Below are positions 41,192 to 49,518 of a DNA stretch of 64,000 nucleotides, piece by piece (the stretch's first letter is position 1; each line of letters starts with the position of its first letter). This DNA comes from Fictibacillus nanhaiensis (GTDB lineage: Bacteria > Bacillota > Bacilli > Bacillales > Fictibacillaceae). The position numbers and the translations under genes are program-made. The notes below the pieces were generated by a model, which ran no database searches, was not told where the DNA came from, and saw nothing but the letters and a program-made list of their open reading frames with translations. The DNA is taken from NCBI GenBank assembly GCA_017052515.1, contig JAFHKR010000039.1, positions 124,001 through 188,000 on the forward strand, given 5' to 3'.

Positions 41192-42028
41192 TTATTTGAG
41201 TAGTTTATTTAATATGCCTTTTTCAAGCCACTTCCAAGGCAAAACAGCTTTTAGAAACAAACTCAACGTTACGCCTTTTCCAATGGGATAACGTAGTTTA
41301 GGTGTTTTAGTTAAGGTTGCGACCTCCTTCACTAATTTCGCCACATCAAGCGGTTCACCATGCGTTCCTTTACTGCCTTCGATATTCTTTAATAAGGCAT
41401 CCATATAAAAGTGATAAGGAGATTCGGAGTTAACAGTCATGTTGTCGATTGAAGACCAGATATTTGTCTGATAAGATCCAGGTTCAATAAGAACAACATC
41501 TATACCGAACGGCCGCAGTTCTAAACGCAAACTTTCACTGTACCCTTCCAATGCGTGCTTCGATGCTGTATAAGGTGAAAGACCTGGAAACCCAAACTTT
41601 CCAGAGATGCTGCTCATATTAATAATGCGTCCTCGCTTGTTTTTACGCATGAAAGGAAGAACGGTTTGCGTAATCGCCATAACACCAAACACATTTGTTT
41701 CAAACTGAAGACGATATTCATCGATTGAAAGTTCTTCCGAAAAACCGCCAAGTGCAAACCCTGCATTATTTACTAAAACATCAATGCTAGGAAACTCTTT
41801 GATGAAGTCTTTAAAAGTATGAATAGACTCTTTTGATGTCACGTCCAGAGCATGAAGATGAATGTGGTCACTTACTTTGCTTTCGTCTGCCAAATTTAAT
41901 AGAGTTTCTGCACGACCGATATTTCGCATCGTACTTATTACGTAGAAACCGGCCTTGGCAAGTTCAATTGCACAATGCATACCAAAACCGCTAGAAGTGC
42001 CAGTCACAATGGCTGTTTTTCTGTTCAT
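41192..42028 (-). CDS. short-chain dehydrogenase/reductase
   Basis: A 278-residue classical SDR. Cofactor loop VTGTSSGFGMHCAIELAKAG (TGxxxGxG), NNAGF, catalytic Ser in INMSSISGKFGF and the YxxxK in YTASKHALEGYSE are all intact. It reduces or oxidises a carbonyl/alcohol with NAD(P); substrate unknown. GAGGAG precedes the ATG by 6 nt. Confidence 0.92.
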   Translation of the reverse strand: MNRKTAIVTGTSSGFGMHCAIELAKAGFYVISTMRNIGRAETLLNLADESKVSDHIHLHALDVTSKESIHTFKDFIKEFPSIDVLVNNAGFALGGFSEELSIDEYRLQFETNVFGVMAITQTVLPFMRKNKRGRIINMSSISGKFGFPGLSPYTASKHALEGYSESLRLELRPFGIDVVLIEPGSYQTNIWSSIDNMTVNSESPYHFYMDALLKNIEGSKGTHGEPLDVAKLVKEVATLTKTPKLRYPIGKGVTLSLFLKAVLPWKWLEKGILNKLLK

Positions 42029-42097
42029 TTCATTCTCCTCATAAAAAAGTTCGTTAAGTTATGTACTAAACGTAAACGAACTTTTCCGAGCATTCAA

Positions 42098-42391
42098 CTA
42101 TTTATAAGGATTGTGGGGCTTCTTATCTCTATAGTTATAAATAACATAAACAAAGCTCGAGTATGATCCGACTGCAGCAACTCCATAGACGATTCCCATG
42201 ACGATTCCAGTCCAAAGACTATGCGGATGCGCAATTAAAACAGATATGATTAAGCCCAGCAAACAGGCGGTCGTTGGTATACAAGCAGAGATGTAAGGAA
42301 AGAAGATCTTGAGGATTTCAATCATGATGATGATGGCGGGTATAGCAATCAATGCATCCCAAAAGTTAGTAAGAATGAACGGGAACTCCAA
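42098..42391 (-). CDS. small membrane protein of unknown function
   Basis: A 97-residue protein with three hydrophobic helices and a polar C terminus (YNYRDKKPHNPYK). A TTG start at 42391 is supported by AAGGAGG 7 nt upstream. Not recognised. It may form a transcription unit with the SDR gene downstream (69 nt gap). Confidence 0.65.
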   Translation of the reverse strand: MEFPFILTNFWDALIAIPAIIIMIEILKIFFPYISACIPTTACLLGLIISVLIAHPHSLWTGIVMGIVYGVAAVGSYSSFVYVIYNYRDKKPHNPYK

Positions 42392-42656
42392 ATAGATGCC
42401 TCCTTACCCTTATTTGCCCTTTATATACTCTATACAGAATACGGCTAATCTTTCCTTCTATTTGTCCACATTGCACAAAAATTTGCTTCCATCATTTTAG
42501 GCGTCATTATTTTTCAAATATTACAATGTGTAATTTATCATACATTCTGCTGAAAATTGTTAAACCGCTGTAATCCCCTTACAATGTCTTTGTCATGTCA
42601 GCCTGTTAGTATGGGACAGGTCAGATTAAATAAGAAAAAGAAAAGGGGATGTTACT

Positions 42657-43310
42657 TTGAAAAAAGCAGCAGCAGGATTAGCAATAGCAGGTGTCGTAGC
42701 GTTCAATCCGATTGTGGGTGAAGCCGCTCTTGGAGATCAAACGCTGAAACCTGGGACGCAGCATTCAGATGTACAAGACCTCCAACAAACATTAGACAAA
42801 AAAGGATATTTTTCATATAGCAAAACAACCGATTTTTATGGTGATTATACAACAGAGGCAGTAAAGAAATTCCAAGCTGATAAAGGAATCACAGTGGATG
42901 GGATCGCAGGTGATGAAACATTTAAATCGTTAGGAATTGATGCCTCAGAAAGTAATTCTTCAATCGTTGAAGTGGCTAAGAAATATGAAGGAACACCTTA
43001 TCAGTGGGGTGGAGAATCACCAGACGGATTTGATTGCAGTGGATACTTACAATATATCTTTGATGAAGCAGAAAATGTTGAATTACCTCGAACAGTCGAT
43101 GACATTTATGCACAAGGGACAAAAGTTGATTCACCAGCAGTTGGCGATATCGTATTCTTTAATCTAGAGGGAGACGGTCCGAGCCATGCTGGAGTCTATA
43201 TCGGAAACGACCAATTCGTACATGCTTCGTCTTCAAAAGGGGTAACAACAGCTGAACTTAACAGCTCTTACTGGTCAGAAAACTACATTGGAGCTAAAAG
43301 TTACGAATAA
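42657..43310 (+). CDS. secreted NlpC/P60 endopeptidase with peptidoglycan-binding domain
   Basis: A 217-residue wall enzyme. A signal peptide MKKAAAGLAIAGVV... ends near residue 23. A PG_binding_1 domain spans about 30-93 (DVQDLQQTLDKKGYF, VDGIAGDETF). The NlpC/P60 domain (about 102-217) has Cys127 in DGFDCSGY, His177 in SHAGVYI and a third polar residue His189. It should cut gamma-D-glutamyl-diaminopimelate bonds in peptidoglycan. TTG start at 42657 after AAGGGGATG. Strong terminator follows. Confidence 0.93.
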   Translation: MKKAAAGLAIAGVVAFNPIVGEAALGDQTLKPGTQHSDVQDLQQTLDKKGYFSYSKTTDFYGDYTTEAVKKFQADKGITVDGIAGDETFKSLGIDASESNSSIVEVAKKYEGTPYQWGGESPDGFDCSGYLQYIFDEAENVELPRTVDDIYAQGTKVDSPAVGDIVFFNLEGDGPSHAGVYIGNDQFVHASSSKGVTTAELNSSYWSENYIGAKSYE

Positions 43311-43320
43311 AACGACACAA

Positions 43321-43355
43321 AAAAAACACCTCAATTTTTTGAGGTGTTTTTTTTG
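43321..43355. terminator. terminator shared by NlpC/P60 and M14 genes
   Basis: AAACACCTCAA (43324-43334) pairs with TTGAGGTGTTT (43339-43349), with A residues before and T residues after, so it can work in both directions. Confidence 0.92.
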
Positions 43356-43364
43356 TGCTTCTGT

Positions 43365-44432
43365 TTACTCGTCTTCTTCAACCTCACCAGAACGATTTGT
43401 TTGCTGAGGAAGTGTATCCCAGAAACTAGCATCCGTGGTGTTGATTGAACCATCTGAAATGGCACGAACCGCAGCATCTAATGTTATAACGGTCTGTTTA
43501 ATCAAATAGCCATTGCTCTTTTGTCCAAGAGCATAGTCTTCTCTATAATGGTCAGACATTCCACGCATTTCAAATAGAAGGGTAGAAATGTCATAACGAA
43601 CAGCAGCACCATTGCGTCCGATGTTTTCACCAGAACCACCATCGTATTTTCCGATATGTCCCCATCCAGTATGATGAATGGCGTTAAATACAACAGCACC
43701 TAATCGTTTAGATTTTTCAACGACTTCTGGCTTCACTTTTGCATTAGTAGGATAAAGCATAGATCCTGAAACAAGTTGACCATCCGTTTCGCTTAGCGTT
43801 CCTTGGTGATGTAAATCTATCATATAATCAATGTTATATTTAGCGAACACATTTTCATGCAGTACACGTGCTTCAGGCTCCATTTCACTTGTAGGCTTAT
43901 CATGTTCGCGGTTCAAGTCAACCTCATTCGCATTATAACGAGTAAGGTGGCGGTCACCATCAGCTAAGTAATCTTCAAGAGAAAAGTTTACATCGCCCAT
44001 CGCGCCATCAGCATTAAGCATCGGTATGACTAAAACATTTACATTGTTCAACAAACCTTTTGTTTTATTCGTGCCGAGATGTTTCATGAACTCCAAAGCA
44101 CCTTCTGTCGTAAGTTGCTCGTTACCATGTTGTTGAGTTAAAAAAAGAATGGTGGGATTACTTGGATTAGATATGTACTTGGCCATATAGATATCTCGCC
44201 CTTTTACCGTTTGACCAATCACTTCAAGCTTCATTGCATCTTGTTTAGCATCAAGTGTCTTTAAGGTATCAACAAGTTCTTCGTATGTATGTAGTATTGA
44301 AGTTTGTATAGAACCATTTCCTGTACCTGGTCCATTTCCAACAGCTTGTGCGGGTGAAGAAGCTGCATTTAAAACACTAAAAGCCATTAAGCCAGTCAAC
44401 GTAACTGAAAGAACTTTTCTTTTTACTTTCAA
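43365..44432 (-). CDS. secreted M14 family carboxypeptidase
   Basis: A 355-residue exported metallopeptidase. The signal peptide is cleaved near AQA at residue 30. Zinc ligands H102 and E105 lie in QQHGNEQ, the third His in DLHHQGT, and the catalytic Glu in LLFEMRGMSDHY. EVDLNREHD supplies the substrate-carboxylate Arg. The C-terminal tail is acidic (GEVEEDE). It starts at TTG (44432) with GGAGG upstream. No similarity in architecture to the large M14 protein at 7440: no inserted or C-terminal domain. Confidence 0.92.
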   Translation of the reverse strand: MKVKRKVLSVTLTGLMAFSVLNAASSPAQAVGNGPGTGNGSIQTSILHTYEELVDTLKTLDAKQDAMKLEVIGQTVKGRDIYMAKYISNPSNPTILFLTQQHGNEQLTTEGALEFMKHLGTNKTKGLLNNVNVLVIPMLNADGAMGDVNFSLEDYLADGDRHLTRYNANEVDLNREHDKPTSEMEPEARVLHENVFAKYNIDYMIDLHHQGTLSETDGQLVSGSMLYPTNAKVKPEVVEKSKRLGAVVFNAIHHTGWGHIGKYDGGSGENIGRNGAAVRYDISTLLFEMRGMSDHYREDYALGQKSNGYLIKQTVITLDAAVRAISDGSINTTDASFWDTLPQQTNRSGEVEEDE

Positions 44433-44605
44433 AGTAATACCTCCATAGTTTGAATTTTCAAAAAGAATTATATATACGTTCAGTTTACAGCATGCTGGAT
44501 TGGAAATTAATAGGGGATACTACCTATCATAAAGAATATGAATGGGGATATAGTTGTGGGATATTAGAGGTGCTGAAGGTAATAAGTAGGATATGGTACA
44601 TGATC

Positions 44606-44636
44606 ATACAAAAAAGGAGAGATTGTTTATCTCCCC
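44606..44636 (-). terminator. terminator of the YdcZ-Crp operon
   Basis: On the minus strand GGGGAGAT pairs with ATCTCTCC (one G-U), followed by TTTTTTGT. It overlaps the last codons of the second YdcZ-type gene. Confidence 0.75.
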
Positions 44637-45130
44637 GTAACTTGTTCCTTATTCCTATGTCTCTGGATGGGTTGGACTTTTTGTTTTTCTTGGCGGATTC
44701 CGCCGAACTTAAACACGAGGACCCCACCGATAATGACGAGGACTCCTAAAAGCTGTTGAGAGGTAAACGGAATTTTCTCTAGACCGAATAACCCGAGTGA
44801 ATCCCACATGAGAGCCGAGCCGAGCTGTGACGTCAGAACGATAGAGATTGCGAATGTTGGACCGAGCAGTTTTGTGCCTTGAACTAAACAAACAACAACA
44901 CCGACCCCGATCAATCCGCTGAACCAAAACCATGTCTCCATGTTCTTCAGCACGAACAATTCTTTCCCTTCAAAAACAACACCCAGTGTCATTGACGCTA
45001 GAAAGCCCAATCCCAGAACAAGGGCTGTAGTGGACCATGTTCCTGCATGGTCATTGACTCGTGTATTAAATATATTTTGCAGACCCACAAGTACGCCTGC
45101 CATTATCGTAAAGAGTAAACCGATAAGCAT
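44627..45130 (-). CDS. DMT superfamily transporter, YdcZ/DUF606 type
   Basis: A 167-residue protein with five membrane helices, the half-size DMT (YdcZ) architecture: LFTIMAGVLVGLQNIFNTRV at the start, VLTSQLGSALMWDSLGLFG in the second half. Half-size DMT proteins usually work as pairs; the partner is the other YdcZ-type gene in this operon. The C-terminal tail is strongly basic. Substrate unknown. Confidence 0.88.
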   Translation of the reverse strand: MLIGLLFTIMAGVLVGLQNIFNTRVNDHAGTWSTTALVLGLGFLASMTLGVVFEGKELFVLKNMETWFWFSGLIGVGVVVCLVQGTKLLGPTFAISIVLTSQLGSALMWDSLGLFGLEKIPFTSQQLLGVLVIIGGVLVFKFGGIRQEKQKVQPIQRHRNKEQVTGR

Positions 45131-45144
45131 ATTGAACGCTCCTT

Positions 45145-45849
45145 TTATTTTTCGTAAATATTTCGATGGTTGGCTAATTCACTTAAGCCTTCTCGATTCT
45201 TCACTTCTATAAAACCTTTATGGCGTTCCACAAGCCCTTGTTTAGAGAGTTGTTGGATGACACGGTTCAGGTGTCGATAACTTGTTCCGATTAAGTTTGC
45301 CGCATCTATAAGATGACTTGTGCTAAGTTTGCCACTATACAACGCATCTCCCTCATCAAAACAAACCGACAGAAGATAGCTCGCGAAACGCACTTCAACC
45401 GGATATAGAAGATTAAAGCTTAAAGAACTTGATTTTACATAAAATTTCTTGGTGATCACGTTCAACAGAAATTTTAAGAGCGGGGTGTGATCGCTCGCAA
45501 ACTTTTTTAACCAGCGGTGATGAATCCCGATCATATGTACTTCAGAAACCGCCTCAACGGTATTGATAAAGTCCGTTCCTTGCACATATTCAATATCTCC
45601 GACAACATCAAGAGGTGTTTTAAATGAAAGAATGAGTGTCCTGCCTTCAGGTGAAGTGTTGAAGATCTTAAGTTTTCCTTTTACTAACAAGTATAGATGG
45701 TTATACGGATCACCTTGTGTACAGATCAATTCACCATGATCATAGCTGTATAAAGTTAGATGTGGTAGAAGTTCATCATTTAGTATAGGTTTGATTTCAA
45801 AGGTTTTTAAATAGTGCTGAAGCAGCTCAGAATCGTGAATTTCTCTCAT
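45145..45849 (-). CDS. Crp/Fnr family regulator (YeiL-like)
   Basis: A 234-residue regulator. Residues about 25-125 are a cyclic-nucleotide-binding-type beta roll (YDHGELICTQGDPYNHLYLLVKGKL). Residues about 150-220 are a winged helix with SHLIDAANLIGTSYRHLNRV as the recognition region. There is no N-terminal Cys cluster, so it is not an Fe-S Fnr. It lies between two YdcZ-type transporter genes, 14 and 27 nt from its neighbours, a layout I recall for YeiL-type regulators. AGGTGATTG precedes the ATG. Confidence 0.88.
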   Translation of the reverse strand: MREIHDSELLQHYLKTFEIKPILNDELLPHLTLYSYDHGELICTQGDPYNHLYLLVKGKLKIFNTSPEGRTLILSFKTPLDVVGDIEYVQGTDFINTVEAVSEVHMIGIHHRWLKKFASDHTPLLKFLLNVITKKFYVKSSSLSFNLLYPVEVRFASYLLSVCFDEGDALYSGKLSTSHLIDAANLIGTSYRHLNRVIQQLSKQGLVERHKGFIEVKNREGLSELANHRNIYEK

Positions 45850-45876
45850 TCTTCAATCACCTCATCTCATTCTTCT

Positions 45877-46302
45877 TTAAAATTTCAAAATGACAACTCC
45901 TGCGATCATCATCGCGATCCCAATAAATTGTGGAACTTTCATCTCTTTCTTCATAACACCAAACCAGCCTTTGCCATCGATCAAAAATGTAATCGCTAGC
46001 TGCGAAATTAAGATTACGGCAATTGTCAGCGTTACCCCTATAGAGTGGATTCCGTAAATATTGCCATAGATTACGACTGCAGCAAATGATCCACCTGTTA
46101 GATAGATTGGTGGCACTTTCTTAAATTGTTTCCATTTTTGATCTTTAACGATCACTACGATTAGAATGGCTGCGATAAAACCAGTCAATTGAGTAATCGT
46201 TGCTGCCTGCCATGAACCTATATTCTGACTGATGCGTGCGTTCGCCACTCCTTGCAAAGTGATAAAAGCCCCGGCCAAAAAAGCAAATATGATTCCTTTC
46301 AT
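45877..46302 (-). CDS. DMT superfamily transporter, YdcZ/DUF606 type
   Basis: A 141-residue half-size DMT protein with about five helices: MKGIIFAFLAGAFITLQGVA at the start and VILISQLAITFLIDGKGWFG later, parallel to SQLGSALMWDSLG in its operon partner. First gene of the three-gene leftward operon. The start MKGII at 46302 matches family ends better than the upstream TTG/GTG possibilities. A perfect palindrome lies 62 bp upstream. Confidence 0.87.
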   Translation of the reverse strand: MKGIIFAFLAGAFITLQGVANARISQNIGSWQAATITQLTGFIAAILIVVIVKDQKWKQFKKVPPIYLTGGSFAAVVIYGNIYGIHSIGVTLTIAVILISQLAITFLIDGKGWFGVMKKEMKVPQFIGIAMMIAGVVILKF

Positions 46303-46363
46303 GTCATCACTTCCCAATTAAAAATTCTATAACCATTAAAGAATAGAAGTGGATCTATTGGGA

Positions 46364-46377
46364 AGGACATATGTCCT
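46364..46377. promoter_or_regulatory. palindrome upstream of the YdcZ-Crp operon
   Basis: AGGACATATGTCCT, a perfect 7+7 palindrome, centred about 50 bp upstream of the start implied by TATAGAAT (46331-46324, minus strand). Its position and symmetry fit a dimeric Crp-family activator, the obvious candidate being the regulator in the operon. Confidence 0.6.
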
Positions 46378-46503
46378 AAAACTTTAAAATGTATGTTACA
46401 CACATGATAATTACATGATGAAATGTTCCTTTTCCTTTCCACTTTTACATATTTCGTTTAAAATAAAAAGCTGCACGACAATCTCTATGAAAGAGGTAAG
46501 ATT

Positions 46504-47424
46504 ATGAAACGATTAAAAAGTTTAACAAATAAAAATAAAAACAACGAACAATCAGCAGAATTTAAGAACCGTGAGAGTTGGTTAAAGATAATTATCATTG
46601 GTGCTTTCGCTTTATTGATTTTTTATAAGATTGCAACAGCGCCATTCGTATTCCGCTTTTCAGACTTTATCTCGGTATTCAGCTCGTTGTTTGCTATATC
46701 GATTTCACTTATTTATTTTAACAAAGTCAGCAAGTTAGAAAAGATGATCGAATCATTTACATCCAAAGAGCGAGTGAATCAAACGTATGAGACAACACCA
46801 GCGGTTGCTGTTGTAGAAGAAGAGCCAGATCAAAAGCAATTGGAACTTTTTGAAGAGAAAGAAGAAAGAATACTTGTATCTGAAGAGGTAGAAGAAGCAA
46901 CTGAGGAAAACGAGGAAGAAATAGAAGAAGAGAAAGAAGAAGAGAAAGAAGAAGTCATAGATGAAGAAGAAATGTGGAAAACTCAGCGTATAAAGGAAGA
47001 AGAACTAGCAAAAATCGAGATGGATAAGACACAAATCTATAACGAACTGTTCTCTCGTGCGCAGTTAAGCAAAGAAGAGATGACATATTTTAACGAGAAG
47101 ATCAGAGAGAAAGAAACAGAAAGCTTCAACACGAAACAAGAATTGAATCAATTTAAAGATCGCATTCAAAATGTGTTTAAGAAAACACCGCAATTTTTCC
47201 AAAAAAGAGATTCTCGAATTGAAGGAATCGTTCGTATGATGAATCCTGTCACGCTCAAAAACGCATCTCTTGAAGACCTAAACCAACGTATGGATCAAGT
47301 GATCGACGTCATTCCAGAAGAAACACTCAACTCCTTAATAAGAGACGGATTGTTAGATGACACATATCACCTGACACGCTCTGGTTATCGAGAATTCATG
47401 CATGTAAGCAAAACCTTTCAATAA
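46504..47424 (+). CDS. membrane protein with Glu-rich linker, unknown function
   Basis: A 306-residue protein. Two membrane helices near the N terminus (about 28-45 and 50-72), then a very acidic segment (about 105-165, runs of EEE/EEK), then a helical Lys/Glu region and an ordered C-terminal domain (residues ~225-306, MMNPVTLKNASLEDLNQRMD). GAGGTAAG precedes the ATG. Not recognised; the acidic linker separating membrane and cytoplasmic parts suggests a scaffold. Confidence 0.7.
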   Translation: MKRLKSLTNKNKNNEQSAEFKNRESWLKIIIIGAFALLIFYKIATAPFVFRFSDFISVFSSLFAISISLIYFNKVSKLEKMIESFTSKERVNQTYETTPAVAVVEEEPDQKQLELFEEKEERILVSEEVEEATEENEEEIEEEKEEEKEEVIDEEEMWKTQRIKEEELAKIEMDKTQIYNELFSRAQLSKEEMTYFNEKIREKETESFNTKQELNQFKDRIQNVFKKTPQFFQKRDSRIEGIVRMMNPVTLKNASLEDLNQRMDQVIDVIPEETLNSLIRDGLLDDTYHLTRSGYREFMHVSKTFQ

Positions 47425-47435
47425 AATATAAAATA

Positions 47436-47475
47436 AAAATGGTGTGCCTTTGGATAAGGGCACACCATTTTGTAT
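47436..47475 (+). terminator. terminator of the Glu-rich membrane protein gene
   Basis: AAAATGGTGTGCC (47436-47448) pairs with GGCACACCATTTT (47459-47471), a 13-bp stem. Confidence 0.9.
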
Positions 47476-47550
47476 ACATGTAAGCTTTAGACGGACAGAA
47501 GTTACCATTTGTTCTTCCTGAACGGAACATAAGAAATAAGAATAAATAAT

Positions 47551-47649
47551 TTCACGGTAATGCCAATTATTTTCACGGTAATCAACAATAATTTCACGGT
47601 AATCAACAATATATTCACGGATAAAATAATTTAAACGATTTTCGACAAA
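47551..47649. repeat. array C: four TTCACGG repeats at exact 21-bp spacing plus tail motif
   Basis: TTCACGGTAA occurs three times and TTCACGGATAA once; the ACGG core starts at 47554, 47575, 47596 and 47617, each exactly 21 bp apart. The tail GATTTTCGACAAA (47637-47649) is identical to that of array B and stands almost the same distance from the last core. It lies in the convergent spacer after the terminator at 47436 and before the end of the SleB-family gene. Confidence 0.93.
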
Positions 47650-47686
47650 ACTATCTATTCTTCAAGCCACCATATTTCTCAAACCA

Positions 47687-48307
47687 TTATTTTGCAAAGA
47701 GATGGTTGCCGATTTTCGTAACAGAGGCTCTTGAGAAAATCCACGAGTCTGTTGCAAGTTCAGGGTTGTAATAATAAATAGATCCATACGTAGGGTCCCA
47801 ACCTTTCATCGCATCAAGCACTGCACGATAAGCATAGCTGGAAGGCTGTAAATGATATTGTCCATCATGCACGGCTGTAAATGCGTTCGTTTGATGAATA
47901 ACACCACTTACATTGTTGGGGAATGCAGGATCTTCTAGACGATTTAATATGACAGCCGCAACGGAAACTTTACCTATATAGGATTCGCCGCGCGCTTCAC
48001 CATGAACGACACGAGCCATCTGTTCTACGTCTTGTAACATTAAAAAAGTAGCAGGACCCGCAACACCGTCTGCAGAAAGATTTGTTTCATACTGAAAGTT
48101 AGTAACGGCTCTCTCTGTAATTGGGCCATAATATCCTGTCACGGGTCCATAGAATAAACCAAGTGCTTTCAGTTTTTCTTGCAGCATAGATACCTCATAA
48201 CCTTGACTTCCTGCAGTTAATAGTCCATGAGCTTGCACTTTTGTTGGAACGAATAGAAAAGTTACAACAACGAACAAGAGTACCAACTTGCTAAATAGAT
48301 TTCTCAT
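47687..48307 (-). CDS. SleB-family cell wall hydrolase (YkvT/SleB-like)
   Basis: A 206-residue exported enzyme. The signal peptide ends at VQA (about residue 26). A PG_binding_1 domain covers about 33-88 (EVSMLQEKLKALGLFYGPVT). The SleB/hydrolase_2 domain (about 93-206) shows ARVVHGEARGESYIGKVSVA with the catalytic Glu, AVILNRLEDPAFPNNVSGVI and KIGNHLFAK at the end. These are lytic enzymes of spore cortex peptidoglycan. SleB proper is about 300 residues; the length here fits YkvT-like short members better. No ypeB gene is adjacent. Confidence 0.9.
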   Translation of the reverse strand: MRNLFSKLVLLFVVVTFLFVPTKVQAHGLLTAGSQGYEVSMLQEKLKALGLFYGPVTGYYGPITERAVTNFQYETNLSADGVAGPATFLMLQDVEQMARVVHGEARGESYIGKVSVAAVILNRLEDPAFPNNVSGVIHQTNAFTAVHDGQYHLQPSSYAYRAVLDAMKGWDPTYGSIYYYNPELATDSWIFSRASVTKIGNHLFAK

Positions 48308-48528
48308 CGTATAACTCCCTCCCTATTGATTTCTATATATTATCAATAAAGGATGATTTAAACATGAAGCACATTCTCTATTTTTTAGTATGTAGACATA
48401 CACCTCAAAAGTAGGGACTTATGACAATTCCTGTTACAAAATGACTAACTCGTTATCCGTTGCGTTTCATTGTAGAACGTAAGGGTATACAAATGGATTG
48501 GATAAGGTTCTTCCTTACAAAAATAAAA

Positions 48529-48552
48529 CCCATTTAACACGTGTTAAACGGA
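48529..48552 (-). terminator. terminator of the lipase gene (16-bp palindrome)
   Basis: TTTAACACGTGTTAAA (48533-48548) is a perfect palindrome flanked by CC/GG pairs. On the minus strand it is followed by GGGTTTTATTTTTG, 5-10 nt after the lipase stop. The U tract makes a terminator likelier than an operator. Confidence 0.65.
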
Positions 48553-48557
48553 TGGAA

Positions 48558-49343
48558 TCATTTACAATGAGAAGTATCAGGAAAAAAACCTGGATACTTG
48601 CTGTAGAGTTCTTTGTATTCATTTGGATATTGCATGCTGAGAAAATGGATATAACAGAGGATTCTATGGTTTTGGATGTATCGCCTGTTCTTAAAATTTA
48701 GTTGGTATTCCTCTCCGATAGGGAGGTTTAAAAGAGGCTTATTCTTAAAGAAAAGAGGAGTCATGCAATTTGAGATGGCATCGTGTACATTGACAACGCG
48801 AATGCTGTTCTTTACTTCCTCATAGAACTTTTTCGTAAAATCTTCATTAGCGATAGGTAAACTTGCAAAACTATAGAGAATAGGATTATGAAAATGTGTG
48901 TTCACAGCTGCATCTAATGTAAAGAGTGCAGCAAGACTGCCGCCAAGGCTATGACCTGTTACAAGGAGTTTTTTTTCATTAGAATAGAGCTGTCTGATAT
49001 CAGCCAGAAGGGCATCTCGAAACGTACTGTAAATTTTAGTGATCCCACGGTGAGTTAACCCGCTATTTGAAACATAACTATAGGGAATTTGAGCAACATC
49101 GAGATAGGAACTTACATTATCCATGGTTTTCGTTCCCCTAAAAGCGACTACTAGGAAATCTTCTGACTCAGCAATAAAACCAAATGTCTCTCCTGACTCT
49201 GTGATGATTTCATGTTTCATCTCGTAATGCTTTGGTAATTCTATCGTACAAAATTCGTGAACGATATAAGCTTTGTAAGACATCACTGCTAAGAACAGAG
49301 CCATTTCTGCATCAAATACAAATAACTCTTTTATTTTTTTCAT
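48558..49343 (-). CDS. lipase class 3 family protein
   Basis: A 261-residue alpha/beta hydrolase. The nucleophile elbow is VTGHSLGGSLAALFTLDA (Ser in GHSLG); FLVVAFRGTKTMDN marks the oxyanion strand; a late NVHDAISN and HRILCYIHFL supply candidate Asp and His. No signal peptide, so probably cytoplasmic. ATG 49343 has AGGATGTG at an 8-nt spacing and is preferred over 49349. It acts on lipid esters or acylglycerols; substrate unproven. Confidence 0.88.
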   Translation of the reverse strand: MKKIKELFVFDAEMALFLAVMSYKAYIVHEFCTIELPKHYEMKHEIITESGETFGFIAESEDFLVVAFRGTKTMDNVSSYLDVAQIPYSYVSNSGLTHRGITKIYSTFRDALLADIRQLYSNEKKLLVTGHSLGGSLAALFTLDAAVNTHFHNPILYSFASLPIANEDFTKKFYEEVKNSIRVVNVHDAISNCMTPLFFKNKPLLNLPIGEEYQLNFKNRRYIQNHRILCYIHFLSMQYPNEYKELYSKYPGFFPDTSHCK

Positions 49344-49518
49344 ACACATCACATCCTTCATCCGATTTAATAGTATATGAGAGAAGGGGTGGACAAGTAT
49401 AGACGTGTACACTGAGAGAACTAACTATTTTTCTTGGAAGATGTATTTTATTGTTTATTGAGCTGGAAGATGGATACATACTAGTTGAGTGTACGAATCC
49501 AAGAGGGAGAGGAGCTCC

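Noticed and set aside
44450-44749. Rightward 99-residue open frame
   Set aside because: It overlaps the YdcZ-type gene on the other strand, has no SD and a non-natural composition.
48533-48548. 16-bp palindrome TTTAACACGTGTTAAA as an operator
   Set aside because: It lies just after the lipase stop and is followed on the minus strand by a U-rich tract, so a terminator is the simpler explanation.
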